From assembly GCF_001013475.1 (NCBI RefSeq), contig NZ_JZEF01000004.1:1-64000 (forward strand): DNA of 64,000 nt, written 5' to 3'. A program made the position numbers and the translations under genes. Positions within the stretch are counted from its first letter, which is position 1; each line of letters begins with the position of its first letter. Under the pieces are notes generated by a model. The model made no database searches and had not been told where the DNA came from. It saw nothing but the letters and a program-made list of their open reading frames with translations. This DNA is from Xanthomonas arboricola pv. juglandis. GTDB taxonomy: Bacteria > Pseudomonadota > Gammaproteobacteria > Xanthomonadales > Xanthomonadaceae. Shown piece by piece: positions 8,949-17,519 of this stretch.

Positions 8949-9167
8949 TCAGCGGCCGAGCCCATGCGGCTTGATCCAGCCGGTATAGATGCCCAGGATC
9001 ACCACGGCGATCAGTGCGACTGAGAGGCCGATGCGCCAGGTCAGTGCGTTGACGGTACGCTTGGTTTCGCCACGGTCGGTGAGCAGGTAGTACAGGCCTG
9101 CGCCCAGGTTCCACAGGATCACGATCAGGAAGGCGACAATCAGCAACGTCTTGAGCGAATCGTTCAC
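8949..9167 (-). CDS. DUF2909 twin-transmembrane protein
   Basis: A 72-residue protein with two membrane helices (about residues 6-28 and 43-63) joined by a short loop containing DRGETKRTVNALTWRI, the arrangement of the DUF2909 family. Genes of this family usually lie beside SURF1 or cytochrome oxidase assembly genes; its role is unknown. The start chosen is GTG at 9167; the frame is open further upstream but that extension has no membrane or family character. It is transcribed opposite to its neighbours and divergent from the SURF1 gene 60 bp away. Confidence 0.8.
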   Translation of the reverse strand: MNDSLKTLLIVAFLIVILWNLGAGLYYLLTDRGETKRTVNALTWRIGLSVALIAVVILGIYTGWIKPHGLGR

Positions 9168-9227
9168 AACAGCCCCGGTGGTCGTCGGCGTGGTAGCGGC
9201 ATTGCACGCCTTTTTGCGTCGCTTGTC

Positions 9228-9953
9228 ATGATGCGCAAGCACACGGCGGTGCTGGGATGGTGCCTGGCCCTGCTGGTCAGCGCGGGTTTTGTGGCGCTTG
9301 GACAGTGGCAGCTGCAGCGCATGCACGACAAACAGGCGTTGCTGGAACGCGCGGCGCAGGTGCGGCAGACGCCGTTGACCCTGGTGCAGGCCCTGGCCAC
9401 GCCGCATGCGCTGGCCTGGGTGAGCGGGCAGGTGCGGTTTCTGCCGCAGCAGGTGCTGCTGGACAATCAGCTGCATGCCGGGCGCGCCGGCGTGCGGATC
9501 TATCAGCTTGCCGCGCCGCAGGGCAGCCCCGTCACGCTGCTGGTCGATCTGGGCTGGCTGCCGTTGCCGGCCAATCGGCAATTGCCGAGGACCACGCCGC
9601 TGCAAGGGACCCATACGCTGCAGGGGTTGCTGGGTGCGCCGCCCTCGGCCGGGCTTGCGATGGGGCCGGCGTTGTCGGCTGCCGATGCGCCGCAGACCTG
9701 GCTGGCTACGCGTCTGGAGACCACCGCCCTGCGCAGCGCGCTTGGCAGGCGCGACATTTCGTCGCAGGTCCTACGCCTGGATCCGGCCCTGCCGGTCGGT
9801 TACGCACGCGACCTGGAGATGCTGCCGAATACGCTTCCGCCCGCGCGGCACTTGGGTTATGCGGTGCAATGGTTCGGTCTGGCCGCAGCCGTGCTGGTCA
9901 CCGCGACGCTGCTGACGTGGCGTGCGCGTCGCCGCCGTCGACGCGGGCACTGA
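9228..9953 (+). CDS. SURF1-family cytochrome oxidase biogenesis protein
   Basis: SURF1/Shy1 proteins help insert heme a into subunit I. The 241-residue product has the typical topology: one helix at each end (about residues 8-26 and 208-230) with a periplasmic domain between. GQWQLQRMHDK follows the first helix, and HLGYAVQWFGLA opens the last one. The protein ends in a run of seven arginine or histidine residues, which fits a cytoplasmic C-terminus. Confidence 0.92.
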   Translation: MMRKHTAVLGWCLALLVSAGFVALGQWQLQRMHDKQALLERAAQVRQTPLTLVQALATPHALAWVSGQVRFLPQQVLLDNQLHAGRAGVRIYQLAAPQGSPVTLLVDLGWLPLPANRQLPRTTPLQGTHTLQGLLGAPPSAGLAMGPALSAADAPQTWLATRLETTALRSALGRRDISSQVLRLDPALPVGYARDLEMLPNTLPPARHLGYAVQWFGLAAAVLVTATLLTWRARRRRRRGH

Positions 9954-9980
9954 CGCCTGCGGCATGAGAAAATCGCCGGC

Positions 9981-10556
9981 ATGACCTCCTCCACATCGGC
10001 CACGCCGCATTCGGTCAAACGCGGCCGCAGGATGCTGATTGCCCTGGCGGTGCTGTTCTTCGGCTCGATGTTGCTGGCCGGCGTGCTGCGCTTCTCCGGA
10101 TGGCAGCCGGCATCGATGCGCAATCACGGCGAGTTGCTCCAGCCGCCTGCCGACCTGCGCGGCTTGGTGCCGGTGCGCGCGGACGGGCAGCCGTATGCCT
10201 GGACGCCTGCCGAACGCGTGTGGCGGATTGCGCTCGCACCGCCGGCCAGTTGCACGCAGCAATGCGTGACGCTGGCGGCCGAACTGGACAAGGTGTGGCA
10301 ACTGCTCGGGCATCGCGCCGACAAGGTGGAGGTGTTGTGGATCGGCACCCCGCCGGCCGGGTTGCCGCCGATGCCGGCCCTGCGTGTACTGCGCGACGAC
10401 GCGCGGCTGCGGCAGGGCCTGCCGCGTGCCGACGATGCCGCCGGCGTGCCGGTGTATGTGATCGACCCCAACGGCTTCGTGATCCTGCGGTATGCCCCGG
10501 GGTTCGACCCGGCCGGCCTGCGTGCCGATCTGGTCAAGCTGCTGAAACTGATGTGA
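9981..10556 (+). CDS. Membrane-anchored Sco/thioredoxin-like protein of the oxidase cluster
   Basis: A 191-residue protein with one N-terminal membrane anchor (about residues 18-38) and a periplasmic domain. The sequence PASCTQQC places a CxxxC motif at residues 91-95, the spacing used by Sco1/SenC copper chaperones. The C-terminal GVPVYVIDPNGFVILRYAPG resembles the strand and turn that close a thioredoxin fold. The conserved distal histidine of Sco proteins is not evident. Its position between the SURF1 gene and ctaA points to oxidase or CuA assembly. The Sco-like role is an inference from motif and context. Confidence 0.75.
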   Translation: MTSSTSATPHSVKRGRRMLIALAVLFFGSMLLAGVLRFSGWQPASMRNHGELLQPPADLRGLVPVRADGQPYAWTPAERVWRIALAPPASCTQQCVTLAAELDKVWQLLGHRADKVEVLWIGTPPAGLPPMPALRVLRDDARLRQGLPRADDAAGVPVYVIDPNGFVILRYAPGFDPAGLRADLVKLLKLM

Positions 10557-10566
10557 GCCCGTTTCG

Positions 10567-11730
10567 ATGAATCTGTTTGCGCCACCGGCATTGTTCCGCC
10601 ACTTCCATCGCATGGCCTGGCTGGCTGCGTTGTTCACTGCGAGCACGATCCTGTTCGGGTCGTTCGTGCGCCTGTCCGATGCCGGCATGAGCTGCCCGGA
10701 TTGGCCGACCTGCTACGGCCGCGTCACCTGGCCGCAGACCAGCGACGAAGCCAATACGCATGTGGCCAGCAAGATCCGGCCGCTGGAATCGCACAAGGCC
10801 TGGCGCGAGCAGGTGCACCGCTTCCTGGCCGGCGCGCTCGGGGTGGAGGTGCTGGTGCTGTCGTTGCTGGCGGTACGCCGCCGCCGCATGGGCATCGCTC
10901 AGGTGGTTTCTGCCGCGGTGCTGGTGGCCTTGTCGATTCCTTTGTACATGTCCGGCTGGCACGCACTGGCGTTCGGCGTGGCGATTGCCGGCGAGGCCAT
11001 CCTGCTGCTGGCGGCGCTGCGCTGGAGCAATATCGACCTGGCGCGTGCGGCGGTGCTGACGCTGGCGGTGGTGATCTTCCAGGCGCTGCTGGGCATGTGG
11101 ACGGTGACGCTGCTGCTCAAACCCATCGTTGTGATGGGCCATCTGCTCGGCGGCATGCTGATGTTCTCGCTGCTGGTGTGGATGGCCTGGCGCGCGACCC
11201 ATCTGCCGATCACGCTGGCCGATGCCTCGCGGCTCAAGTGGCTGCTGCGTGCGGGTGTGGCGGTGCTGGGCCTGCAGATCGCCCTCGGCGGCTGGGTCAG
11301 TGCCAATTACGCGGCGCTGGCCTGCGGTGGCGGTAGCTGGTCGGCCGACAATTTCCCGCGCTGCGTCAGTCAGTGGTGGCCGCCGCACGACTTCCGCGAA
11401 GGCTTCACGCTGTGGCGCGGGATCGGGGTGGATTACGAAGGCGGTGTGCTCGATGGCGCAGCGCGTATCGCCATCCAGATGGCGCACCGGTTGTGGGCAA
11501 TTGCGACGGCGCTGTATCTGTGGTGGCTGGCCTGGCGGCTGTCGCGTTCGCCGGGCATGCGGGTGTGGGCCGGTGCACTGGCGGTGCTGGTGGCGGTGCA
11601 GGTGACGCTGGGCATGCTCAACGTCAAGTTGGCGTTGCCGCTGGAAGTGTCGGTGCTGCATAACGGCGGCGCGGTCGCATTGTTGTTCGTGCTGGTCTCG
11701 CTGCTGGCGCGGCTGCGCGCGCCGGAGTGA
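10567..11730 (+). CDS. ctaA: Heme A synthase (COX15/CtaA)
   Basis: CtaA oxidises the C8 methyl group of heme O to a formyl group, giving heme A for the aa3 oxidase. The 387-residue protein has eight predicted helices in two four-helix halves. Family signatures include [21 protein letters not shown], the first-half heme-ligand region [16 protein letters not shown], and in the second half [15 protein letters not shown] and [15 protein letters not shown] cysteine pair is present in the loop [10 protein letters not shown]...PRC. It ends 2 bp before the ctaB ATG. Confidence 0.96.
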   Translation: MNLFAPPALFRHFHRMAWLAALFTASTILFGSFVRLSDAGMSCPDWPTCYGRVTWPQTSDEANTHVASKIRPLESHKAWREQVHRFLAGALGVEVLVLSLLAVRRRRMGIAQVVSAAVLVALSIPLYMSGWHALAFGVAIAGEAILLLAALRWSNIDLARAAVLTLAVVIFQALLGMWTVTLLLKPIVVMGHLLGGMLMFSLLVWMAWRATHLPITLADASRLKWLLRAGVAVLGLQIALGGWVSANYAALACGGGSWSADNFPRCVSQWWPPHDFREGFTLWRGIGVDYEGGVLDGAARIAIQMAHRLWAIATALYLWWLAWRLSRSPGMRVWAGALAVLVAVQVTLGMLNVKLALPLEVSVLHNGGAVALLFVLVSLLARLRAPE

Positions 11731-11732
11731 GC

Positions 11733-12629
11733 ATGGCTGTCAGCGCACGCGATTACTGGGATCTGACCAAACCCAAGGTGGTGGCACTGATTGTGTTCAC
11801 CGCCCTGGTGGGCATGTTCCTGGCCATCCCCGATGTGCCGACGTGGGTGCAGGTACGCACCGGTGCGTTGGGCTTTCTGGGCATCTGGCTGGCGGCGTCG
11901 GCGGCGGCGGCGATCAACCAGTTGCTGGACGCCAAGATCGACGCGCAGATGGCGCGGACCTCGTGGCGGCCGCTGGTGGTGGGCAAGGTGCGGCCGTGGC
12001 AGGTGCTGCTGTTTGCCGGCGTATTGATCGTGATCTCCATGACCATCCTGGTGGTCTGGGTGAATGTGATCACCGCGGTGCTGACGTTTGCGTCGCTGAT
12101 CGGTTACGCGGTGATCTACACCGTGTACCTGAAGCGTGCGACCTCGCAGAACATCGTGATTGGCGGTCTGGCCGGCGCCACGCCGCCGATGCTGGGCTGG
12201 GCCGCAGTGACCGGCTTGCCGACCAGTGCCGACTGGATCAACGCCTCGCTGCTGGTGCTGATCATCTTCATCTGGACGCCGCCGCATTTCTGGGCGCTGG
12301 CGATCTTCCGCCGTGCCGATTACGCCAAGGCGGCGATCCCGATGCTGCCGGTCACCCATGGCGTGCCGCATACGCGCAAGCAGATCCTGGTGTACACGGT
12401 GCTGCTGGCGATCGTGACCCTGCTGCCGGTGGCGGTGGGCATGAGCGGGCTGTTCTACCTGGGCGGCGCGGTGGTGCTCAACGTGGTGTTCCTCTGGTAC
12501 GCCTGGCGCATGCTCGACCCGCCGGACGAGCTGTTCTCGATGAAGATGTTCGGTTACTCCATCGTCTACCTGATGGCGCTGTTCGCGTTTCTGATGGTGG
12601 ACCACCTGCTGTTGCCGTGGGTGCGCTAG
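11733..12629 (+). CDS. ctaB: Protoheme IX farnesyltransferase (heme O synthase)
   Basis: This UbiA-family prenyltransferase transfers farnesyl to heme B, giving heme O, the substrate of CtaA. From ATG 11733 the product is 298 residues with about nine membrane helices. The Asp-rich prenyl-diphosphate site [19 protein letters not shown] is at about residues 60-78, and a second loop has [25 protein letters not shown] six bases upstream (11727) overlaps the ctaA stop and is an alternative start. It is the last gene of the oxidase/heme A cluster; the gene that follows is convergent. Confidence 0.96.
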   Translation: MAVSARDYWDLTKPKVVALIVFTALVGMFLAIPDVPTWVQVRTGALGFLGIWLAASAAAAINQLLDAKIDAQMARTSWRPLVVGKVRPWQVLLFAGVLIVISMTILVVWVNVITAVLTFASLIGYAVIYTVYLKRATSQNIVIGGLAGATPPMLGWAAVTGLPTSADWINASLLVLIIFIWTPPHFWALAIFRRADYAKAAIPMLPVTHGVPHTRKQILVYTVLLAIVTLLPVAVGMSGLFYLGGAVVLNVVFLWYAWRMLDPPDELFSMKMFGYSIVYLMALFAFLMVDHLLLPWVR

Positions 12630-12830
12630 CGGCAGCGAACGCCCGCTGCTGCCATCAAGGCGATCGATAGGGCTGCGACCGAGGCAGCCGTCAGGCGGAT
12701 GCGGCCGGTGGCTGGAACCGGCCCATCTCGCTCTTACACGTCAGTCGTGCGTGCCGTTGAGCATCCGGTGCGCAATCGCTACTTAGCGCACTCAAATTCA
12801 CCGCGTAGCGGGCTGCTCGCTCACGCCGGC

Positions 12831-14411
12831 TCAGCTCAACCAGCTGGCGCACTCGCTGGTGTTCTTGCTGTCACAGCTGCTCTGCATCTTCTGCTGCAGG
12901 CGCGTCAGCACCGCATTGCCTTCCTGGCGATGCTGCTTGCTCCAGGTCTTCAACGTGGCGCCCAGCGTGGCGAAGCGCTGCCGGGTGCGTTGGCGGTAGC
13001 CATCGGGCTGCCCGGCCAGCTCGCCGATCACCTGGGTGGCAGCGGCCTCGATGCCGGCGGTGTCGTCCGGGCTGAGCCGGATCAGGCCATCCACGTACAT
13101 CACGCCCCATTGCACACGGGTGGCCGGTCCTTGCGCGCTTTCGTACGCTTTCCTGAGCCAGGACAGCGCGGTCTTCTTATCGCCACGCTGTTCGGCCAGA
13201 TCGGCCAGCTCGGGCATGTAGTAGTAAGGCGTCTTGCTGCGCGTCAATTCGGCCAGCAGCAACTGTTCGGCGCCACTGCGGTCGCCCACCTCGCCGAGCA
13301 ATGCCGCGGCGGTGCTGATGGTGGATTGGCGCTCCTCATCGGTCCTGGCGGTGTCGGTCGCCCATTGCACGCGTTGCTGCACGGTGTCGACCACGGTCTT
13401 GGGCAACGGCGGTTGCGGGCCCTTGGCCTCGGTTTCGGTTGGCTGGCCTTGTGCCAGGCGTGCCAGCTGGATGCGGGCATACGCGGTGCCGAGCCGGTCG
13501 GCGATCGGCAGTGCGGTGTCGGCGTAGACCTTGTCCAATGCCAGATTCAGCGCATTGGACAAGGCCGTGCGCTCACCGGCATCGCTACTGGCAGCGGCGA
13601 CCAGCCGTGCAGGCATGTAGCTCAGCGTGCCGAGATTGGCGCGCACCTCTGCCGGATCGGCCAGCACTGCTTCCAGCAACGTGCGTGACGCCGCGCTGGG
13701 TGGAGGTGGCTCCTTGGCTGCGGTAATCGCCGCCAGGGCGAAGCTGCGTTGCAGCGCCGGCTGTGGCGCCGATCTGGACAGGCGCGTGAGCACATCCACG
13801 GCCTGCTCCGGCTTGACCAGCCGATCGTCGGCGCCCCAGGCGTAGTTGCCGAGCACGGCCCAGTCGTCCGCGCTGAGCTGCTGCGGGGTCTGCAATGCGG
13901 TGTCGAGCAGTTGCCTGGCGGTGCTGGTGCTCTTGGCCGCGACCCGCAGCACATCGGCCAGACGCGCGTTGTCGGCATCGCCGGCCAGGCGGGTGATCTC
14001 GCTGCGATCCGGGCGCAGCACGATGATGGTCGGGTAGCCCTTGATGCCGAAGCGCTCGCCCCAGGCCTGCGCGCCCTCCGAATCGCCGTCCAGATGCACC
14101 GTCACGAATTGCTGCGTGCGCGCGATGAAGGCCGGGTCCTTGAACAAGGTGGCCTTCAGGCGATTGCAGGGCGGGCACCAGGCCGCACCCCAGTACAGCA
14201 GGATCGGCTTGCCGCTTTCCCTGGCCTCGGCGAAGGCATCTTCGACATCGCCCTCGCGCCAGGCGATGCTGGACGCAGGCGCCGGCGTGGCGGCCGCCTT
14301 GGTCTGTGTCGGGGCTGGCGGCGTGGCGGGCTTGTTGCAGGCAGTGAGCGTGGCCAGCACCGCCAGCAGCGCGATCAGGGACGGGGCAGGGCGTCGGAAC
14401 GATAGCGTCAT
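12831..14411 (-). CDS. Thioredoxin-domain lipoprotein with helical repeat C-terminus
   Basis: From ATG 14411 the product is 526 residues. A lipoprotein signal ends in LTAC with Cys25 as the lipidated residue. After a Pro/Thr/Ala linker a thioredoxin domain carries W78-C-P-P-C82, a redox-active type of motif. The remaining 350 residues are helical and resemble tandem TPR-like repeats (LLEAVLADPAEVRAN, LLADLAEQRGDKKTALSWL). It probably acts in periplasmic thiol redox or protein folding; the partner is unknown. An ATG 27 bases upstream would extend the protein by nine residues but would place the signal sequence internally. Confidence 0.85.
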   Translation of the reverse strand: MTLSFRRPAPSLIALLAVLATLTACNKPATPPAPTQTKAAATPAPASSIAWREGDVEDAFAEARESGKPILLYWGAAWCPPCNRLKATLFKDPAFIARTQQFVTVHLDGDSEGAQAWGERFGIKGYPTIIVLRPDRSEITRLAGDADNARLADVLRVAAKSTSTARQLLDTALQTPQQLSADDWAVLGNYAWGADDRLVKPEQAVDVLTRLSRSAPQPALQRSFALAAITAAKEPPPPSAASRTLLEAVLADPAEVRANLGTLSYMPARLVAAASSDAGERTALSNALNLALDKVYADTALPIADRLGTAYARIQLARLAQGQPTETEAKGPQPPLPKTVVDTVQQRVQWATDTARTDEERQSTISTAAALLGEVGDRSGAEQLLLAELTRSKTPYYYMPELADLAEQRGDKKTALSWLRKAYESAQGPATRVQWGVMYVDGLIRLSPDDTAGIEAAATQVIGELAGQPDGYRQRTRQRFATLGATLKTWSKQHRQEGNAVLTRLQQKMQSSCDSKNTSECASWLS

Positions 14412-14676
14412 GGCAATCACCGATGGGGGCGGCAGCAAGGTGGATCGAACACTCTAGCGAGCGGCACTGTGCCAGCGTCGGAGTGCGTCATAACCGTTGT
14501 ATATCTGCTTACAACCGGCACCGGCACGCAACGCGAACCGGTGTCGCGCCGGGCGTAGCGGGCCGGCGATGGCGCGCAGGCAACGCACCGGCGGCAAGCA
14601 GGCCTTTGCAGGGCATGCAGCGCGGGCTGTGCTAGGTGCCATCGATCAGACCACCGCCGTGCAGTGGCCGTTACCT

Positions 14677-15681
14677 TCAATGACCACCGGGAGTGATCTG
14701 CGGCTCGCCCGGCGCGGTGCGCGCATAACGCGCGGCAACGAATGCACAGACGATCAGCTGTAGCTGGTGATACAGCATGATCGGCAACACGATCGCGCCC
14801 AGGCCACCGCCGGCGAACATCACCTTGGCCATCGGCACGCCGGTGGCCAGGCTCTTCTTCGAACCGCAGAACACGATCGCGATCTCGTCGGCGCGGTTGA
14901 AGCGCAGGCGCCGCGCGATGAAGGTGATCGAGAGCATCGCCACCGTCAGCAACAACGCGGCGGCACCGAGCACCGCGAGCAAGGCCGGCAACGGCGTCTT
15001 CTGCCACAGGCCTTCGTTCACCGATGCGCTGAAGGCGGTGTAGACCACCAGCAGGATGGTGCCCTGGTCGGTGTAACGCAGCACGGCGCGATGCCGTTCG
15101 ACCCAGCCGCCGATCCACGGGCGCATGAAATGGCCAGCCAGGAACGGCACCAGCAACTGCAGCAGGATCTTGCCGATCGCCTCGGCCGGGTGCGCCATCG
15201 CGCCCTGGCTGCCGACCAGGGCGCCCATCAGCAACGGCGTGAAAAACACCCCCAGCAGGCTGGAAAGCGAGGCGGCACACACCGCTGCCGGCACGTTGCC
15301 GCGCGCCATCGAGGTGAAGGCGATCGACGATTGCACCGTGGACGGCAGCGCGCACAGGAACAGCACGCCGATATACAGCTCCGGTGTCAGCGCAAGATGC
15401 GCGAGCGGTTTGAACAACAGCCCGAGCAGCGGGAACAGCACGAAGGTGCAGGCCAGGATCACCAGATGCAGGCGCCAATGCAGCGCGCCGGCCTTGACCG
15501 CCTCGCGCGACAGGCGCGCGCCGTGCAGGAAGAACAGCGCGGCGATCGCCACGTCGGTGACATCGTCCATGACCGCCGCGGCGGTGCCGGAGACCGGCAG
15601 GAACGAGGCGAGCGTGACCGTGCACAGCAGCGCGAGGGTGAATGGATCAATGCGCAACCGCGCCAGCCAGTGTTTGATCAT
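14677..15681 (-). CDS. Bile acid:sodium symporter-family transporter
   Basis: A 334-residue membrane protein with about ten helices, matching the SBF-like (PF13593, YfeH/YocS type) branch of the bile acid:Na+ symporter superfamily. Visible signatures are ALFFLHGARLSREA, LPSTVQSSIAFTSMARGN and VFCGSKKSLATGVPMAKVMF, which contain the paired polar residues used for sodium binding in this fold. The substrate cannot be read from the sequence. It stands alone, 265 bp upstream of the thioredoxin lipoprotein gene in the same direction. Confidence 0.88.
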   Translation of the reverse strand: MIKHWLARLRIDPFTLALLCTVTLASFLPVSGTAAAVMDDVTDVAIAALFFLHGARLSREAVKAGALHWRLHLVILACTFVLFPLLGLLFKPLAHLALTPELYIGVLFLCALPSTVQSSIAFTSMARGNVPAAVCAASLSSLLGVFFTPLLMGALVGSQGAMAHPAEAIGKILLQLLVPFLAGHFMRPWIGGWVERHRAVLRYTDQGTILLVVYTAFSASVNEGLWQKTPLPALLAVLGAAALLLTVAMLSITFIARRLRFNRADEIAIVFCGSKKSLATGVPMAKVMFAGGGLGAIVLPIMLYHQLQLIVCAFVAARYARTAPGEPQITPGGH

Positions 15682-16028
15682 CGTGCGTATTCAGGGGGAG
15701 GGGCTGTCTGCAGAGTGCCATTGTAGAGGCCAGCGTGCACCGTGCGAGTCGGCCGCGTAGCGAAGGCCGAAGACGCATGCGTGCTCGCACCGGCTCCGGC
15801 AGCAGCATGCGCTTGCGCCTGCCTGCAGCGTTGCGGATGGCGCCGCTCGGTGTGGTGAGCGATTCGTGCGATGCGTCGAGATTCCGCTGCGCGGGCGCTT
15901 CTGGCACGCACATCCTTTGTTAGATTCCGGTTGCACATGTCGCGCGCCTCCGTGCCCAAACGGTGCCCGCATGCCGCATCCGTGTTCGCTCGTGTTTCCA
16001 CGCGAGGCCTAAGGAAAGGAGCCAGTCC
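15682..16028. other. Divergent intergenic region, no gene seen
   Basis: This 347-bp gap separates the leftward symporter gene from the rightward lipase gene. It should hold both promoters, but I cannot point to convincing -35/-10 pairs. The only clear element is the lipase ribosome site AAGGAAAGGAG just before 16029. The open frames crossing it are not supported. Confidence 0.5.
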
Positions 16029-17240
16029 ATGCGCTACGACCAATATCAACAGACCTTTGCGCTTTCCGCCCTGGCCAACTGGGTAGGTGATCGCACAGGC
16101 AGCCAGCCGGCGTTGCAGGCGGACTACCAGGCCACGTTGCTGCAGACGTTGGCATCGGCCGACACCCAGGACAGGATCGGCGACTGGCAACTGGTGTGGG
16201 GGCCGCAGGTCTGGCAGGCGGCCGATTCGTCGCTGTCGGGCAATGCCATGTACGTCGCCCATACCGACGCCATGCCGGGCATCGGCGAGGCATATGTGGT
16301 CGCGCTGAGCGCCACCAACCCGGAGTCGCTCTACGACTGGTTCACCGAAGACTTCGATGTGTCCTCGGTGGTGGATTTTGCGACCTACACGCCGTTGCTC
16401 GGCACCGCGCCGGTTGCGGCGAAGAAACCCGTCAAGCCGGGTTCGGCGGTCATCTCGATGGGCGCCGCCACCGGTGTGTGGCATCTGCTCAACATGGTCA
16501 GTCCCTCCACCGCACTGGCGCCGAACACGACGCTGCTGGATTTCCTGCAAGCGCTGGATGGCAGCAAGGCGACGGTGATCTTTGCCGGACACAGCCTGGG
16601 CGGTGCGCTGTCGCCGACCTTGGCGACCTGGTTGAAGACCAACGGCAAACTGGACAATTTCAGCGCCGTGCACTGCTATCCCACCGCCGGCGCCACGCCG
16701 GGCAACGGCGGGTTCGCCGCGCTGTATGCACAGACATTGCCCTCTCCAGCACCGGGCGCGGCGCCGTATCAGATATGGAATGCCGACTTGTGGAACACGC
16801 TCGATTGCGTGCCGCATGCCTGGACCGTGCCGATGCTGAGTCAGATCAAGACGCTGTACGGGAATGCGCCGATCAAGGAGATCGATGTGCTGGTCGATGT
16901 GGCCATCGCCAATGCGGTGGCGTCCACGGTGAACTACCGGCAGATCGCCAACCAGCCGCTGACCGGCACGCTCACCGGCACCCCCACCACGGTCGTGCAA
17001 TTTCTCGAGCAGATGGCTTCCCAGCACACCACCGCCTATCAGGCCTTGATTGCCCCATGGCTCACGCCGGTGTCCGGTACGCCGCAGACCCAGAGTGCCG
17101 ACGGCGCGCCCGCACGCGATGCCCTGATCGAGCGGCTGACCGCGCATGCCGGCCAGGCCGCACTGGCCGATGCCGACAAGATCGAAGCGGTCAGCGCGGC
17201 GCTCGGCTCGATGGCCAAGACCTTGTTCAAGCAGCTATGA
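16029..17240 (+). CDS. Class 3-type lipase / alpha-beta hydrolase
   Basis: A 403-residue protein from the ATG preceded by AAGGAAAGGAGCC. The nucleophile elbow GHSLGG is at residues 187-192 (Ser189 nucleophile), preceded by TVIFA, as in class 3 lipases related to fungal triacylglycerol lipases. No signal peptide is visible, so it is either cytoplasmic or exported by another route. An upstream in-frame ATG at 15963 would add 22 residues without a ribosome site. Substrate unknown. It is convergent with dnaG. Confidence 0.82.
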   Translation: MRYDQYQQTFALSALANWVGDRTGSQPALQADYQATLLQTLASADTQDRIGDWQLVWGPQVWQAADSSLSGNAMYVAHTDAMPGIGEAYVVALSATNPESLYDWFTEDFDVSSVVDFATYTPLLGTAPVAAKKPVKPGSAVISMGAATGVWHLLNMVSPSTALAPNTTLLDFLQALDGSKATVIFAGHSLGGALSPTLATWLKTNGKLDNFSAVHCYPTAGATPGNGGFAALYAQTLPSPAPGAAPYQIWNADLWNTLDCVPHAWTVPMLSQIKTLYGNAPIKEIDVLVDVAIANAVASTVNYRQIANQPLTGTLTGTPTTVVQFLEQMASQHTTAYQALIAPWLTPVSGTPQTQSADGAPARDALIERLTAHAGQAALADADKIEAVSAALGSMAKTLFKQL

Positions 17241-17340
17241 GCGCGCACCTGCATGCGGCGGCCAGGGCTGGCCGGCTGCGTCGGCAACAGCTGGTCTGAC
17301 AGCATGCGCCGGGTGCCCGGCGCGCGCCCGAACGCAGGCG

Positions 17341-17463
17341 CGGCAGTGCGCGCAGTGCGTGCTGGTCGATCTCATCGAGTCCGTGTGCGTGTTGCCTTGT
17401 CTGCAGCGCTTCAATGCGCTGCTGCAGCAGTTGCCGGTGCAACTGGGCCATGGCGTCGTGCAG
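17341..17463 (-). pseudogene. Decayed duplicate of the dnaG 3' end
   Basis: The reverse-strand reading LHDAMAQLHRQLLQQRIEAL, continuing to HALRAL, aligns with the true DnaG C-terminus (LHDVVAQLDKQLLRQRLDEL onward). About half of the residues are identical, and the DNA aligns colinearly without gaps for a little over 110 bases. It lies just downstream of dnaG on the same strand. It cannot be part of dnaG, which ends at a TAG at 17520-17522; the duplicate's frame begins at a GTG overlapping that stop. It appears to be an old tandem duplication of the segment encoding the last helices of the primase, the part that contacts DnaB in the E. coli protein. Confidence 0.7.
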
Positions 17464-17519
17464 CGTGCGCGCCTGGCCCGCAGACGACAGCGTAAGCCGA
17501 TCCCCTCGCGTTACCCGCA

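Noticed and set aside
12699..12722. Hairpin GGCCGGT/ACCGGCC after ctaB as terminator
   Set aside because: No T tract on either side and a short stem; not convincing.
15678..17147. 489-codon reverse frame over the lipase gene
   Set aside because: His/Arg-rich composition typical of antisense frames; the + strand has a ribosome site and a lipase motif.
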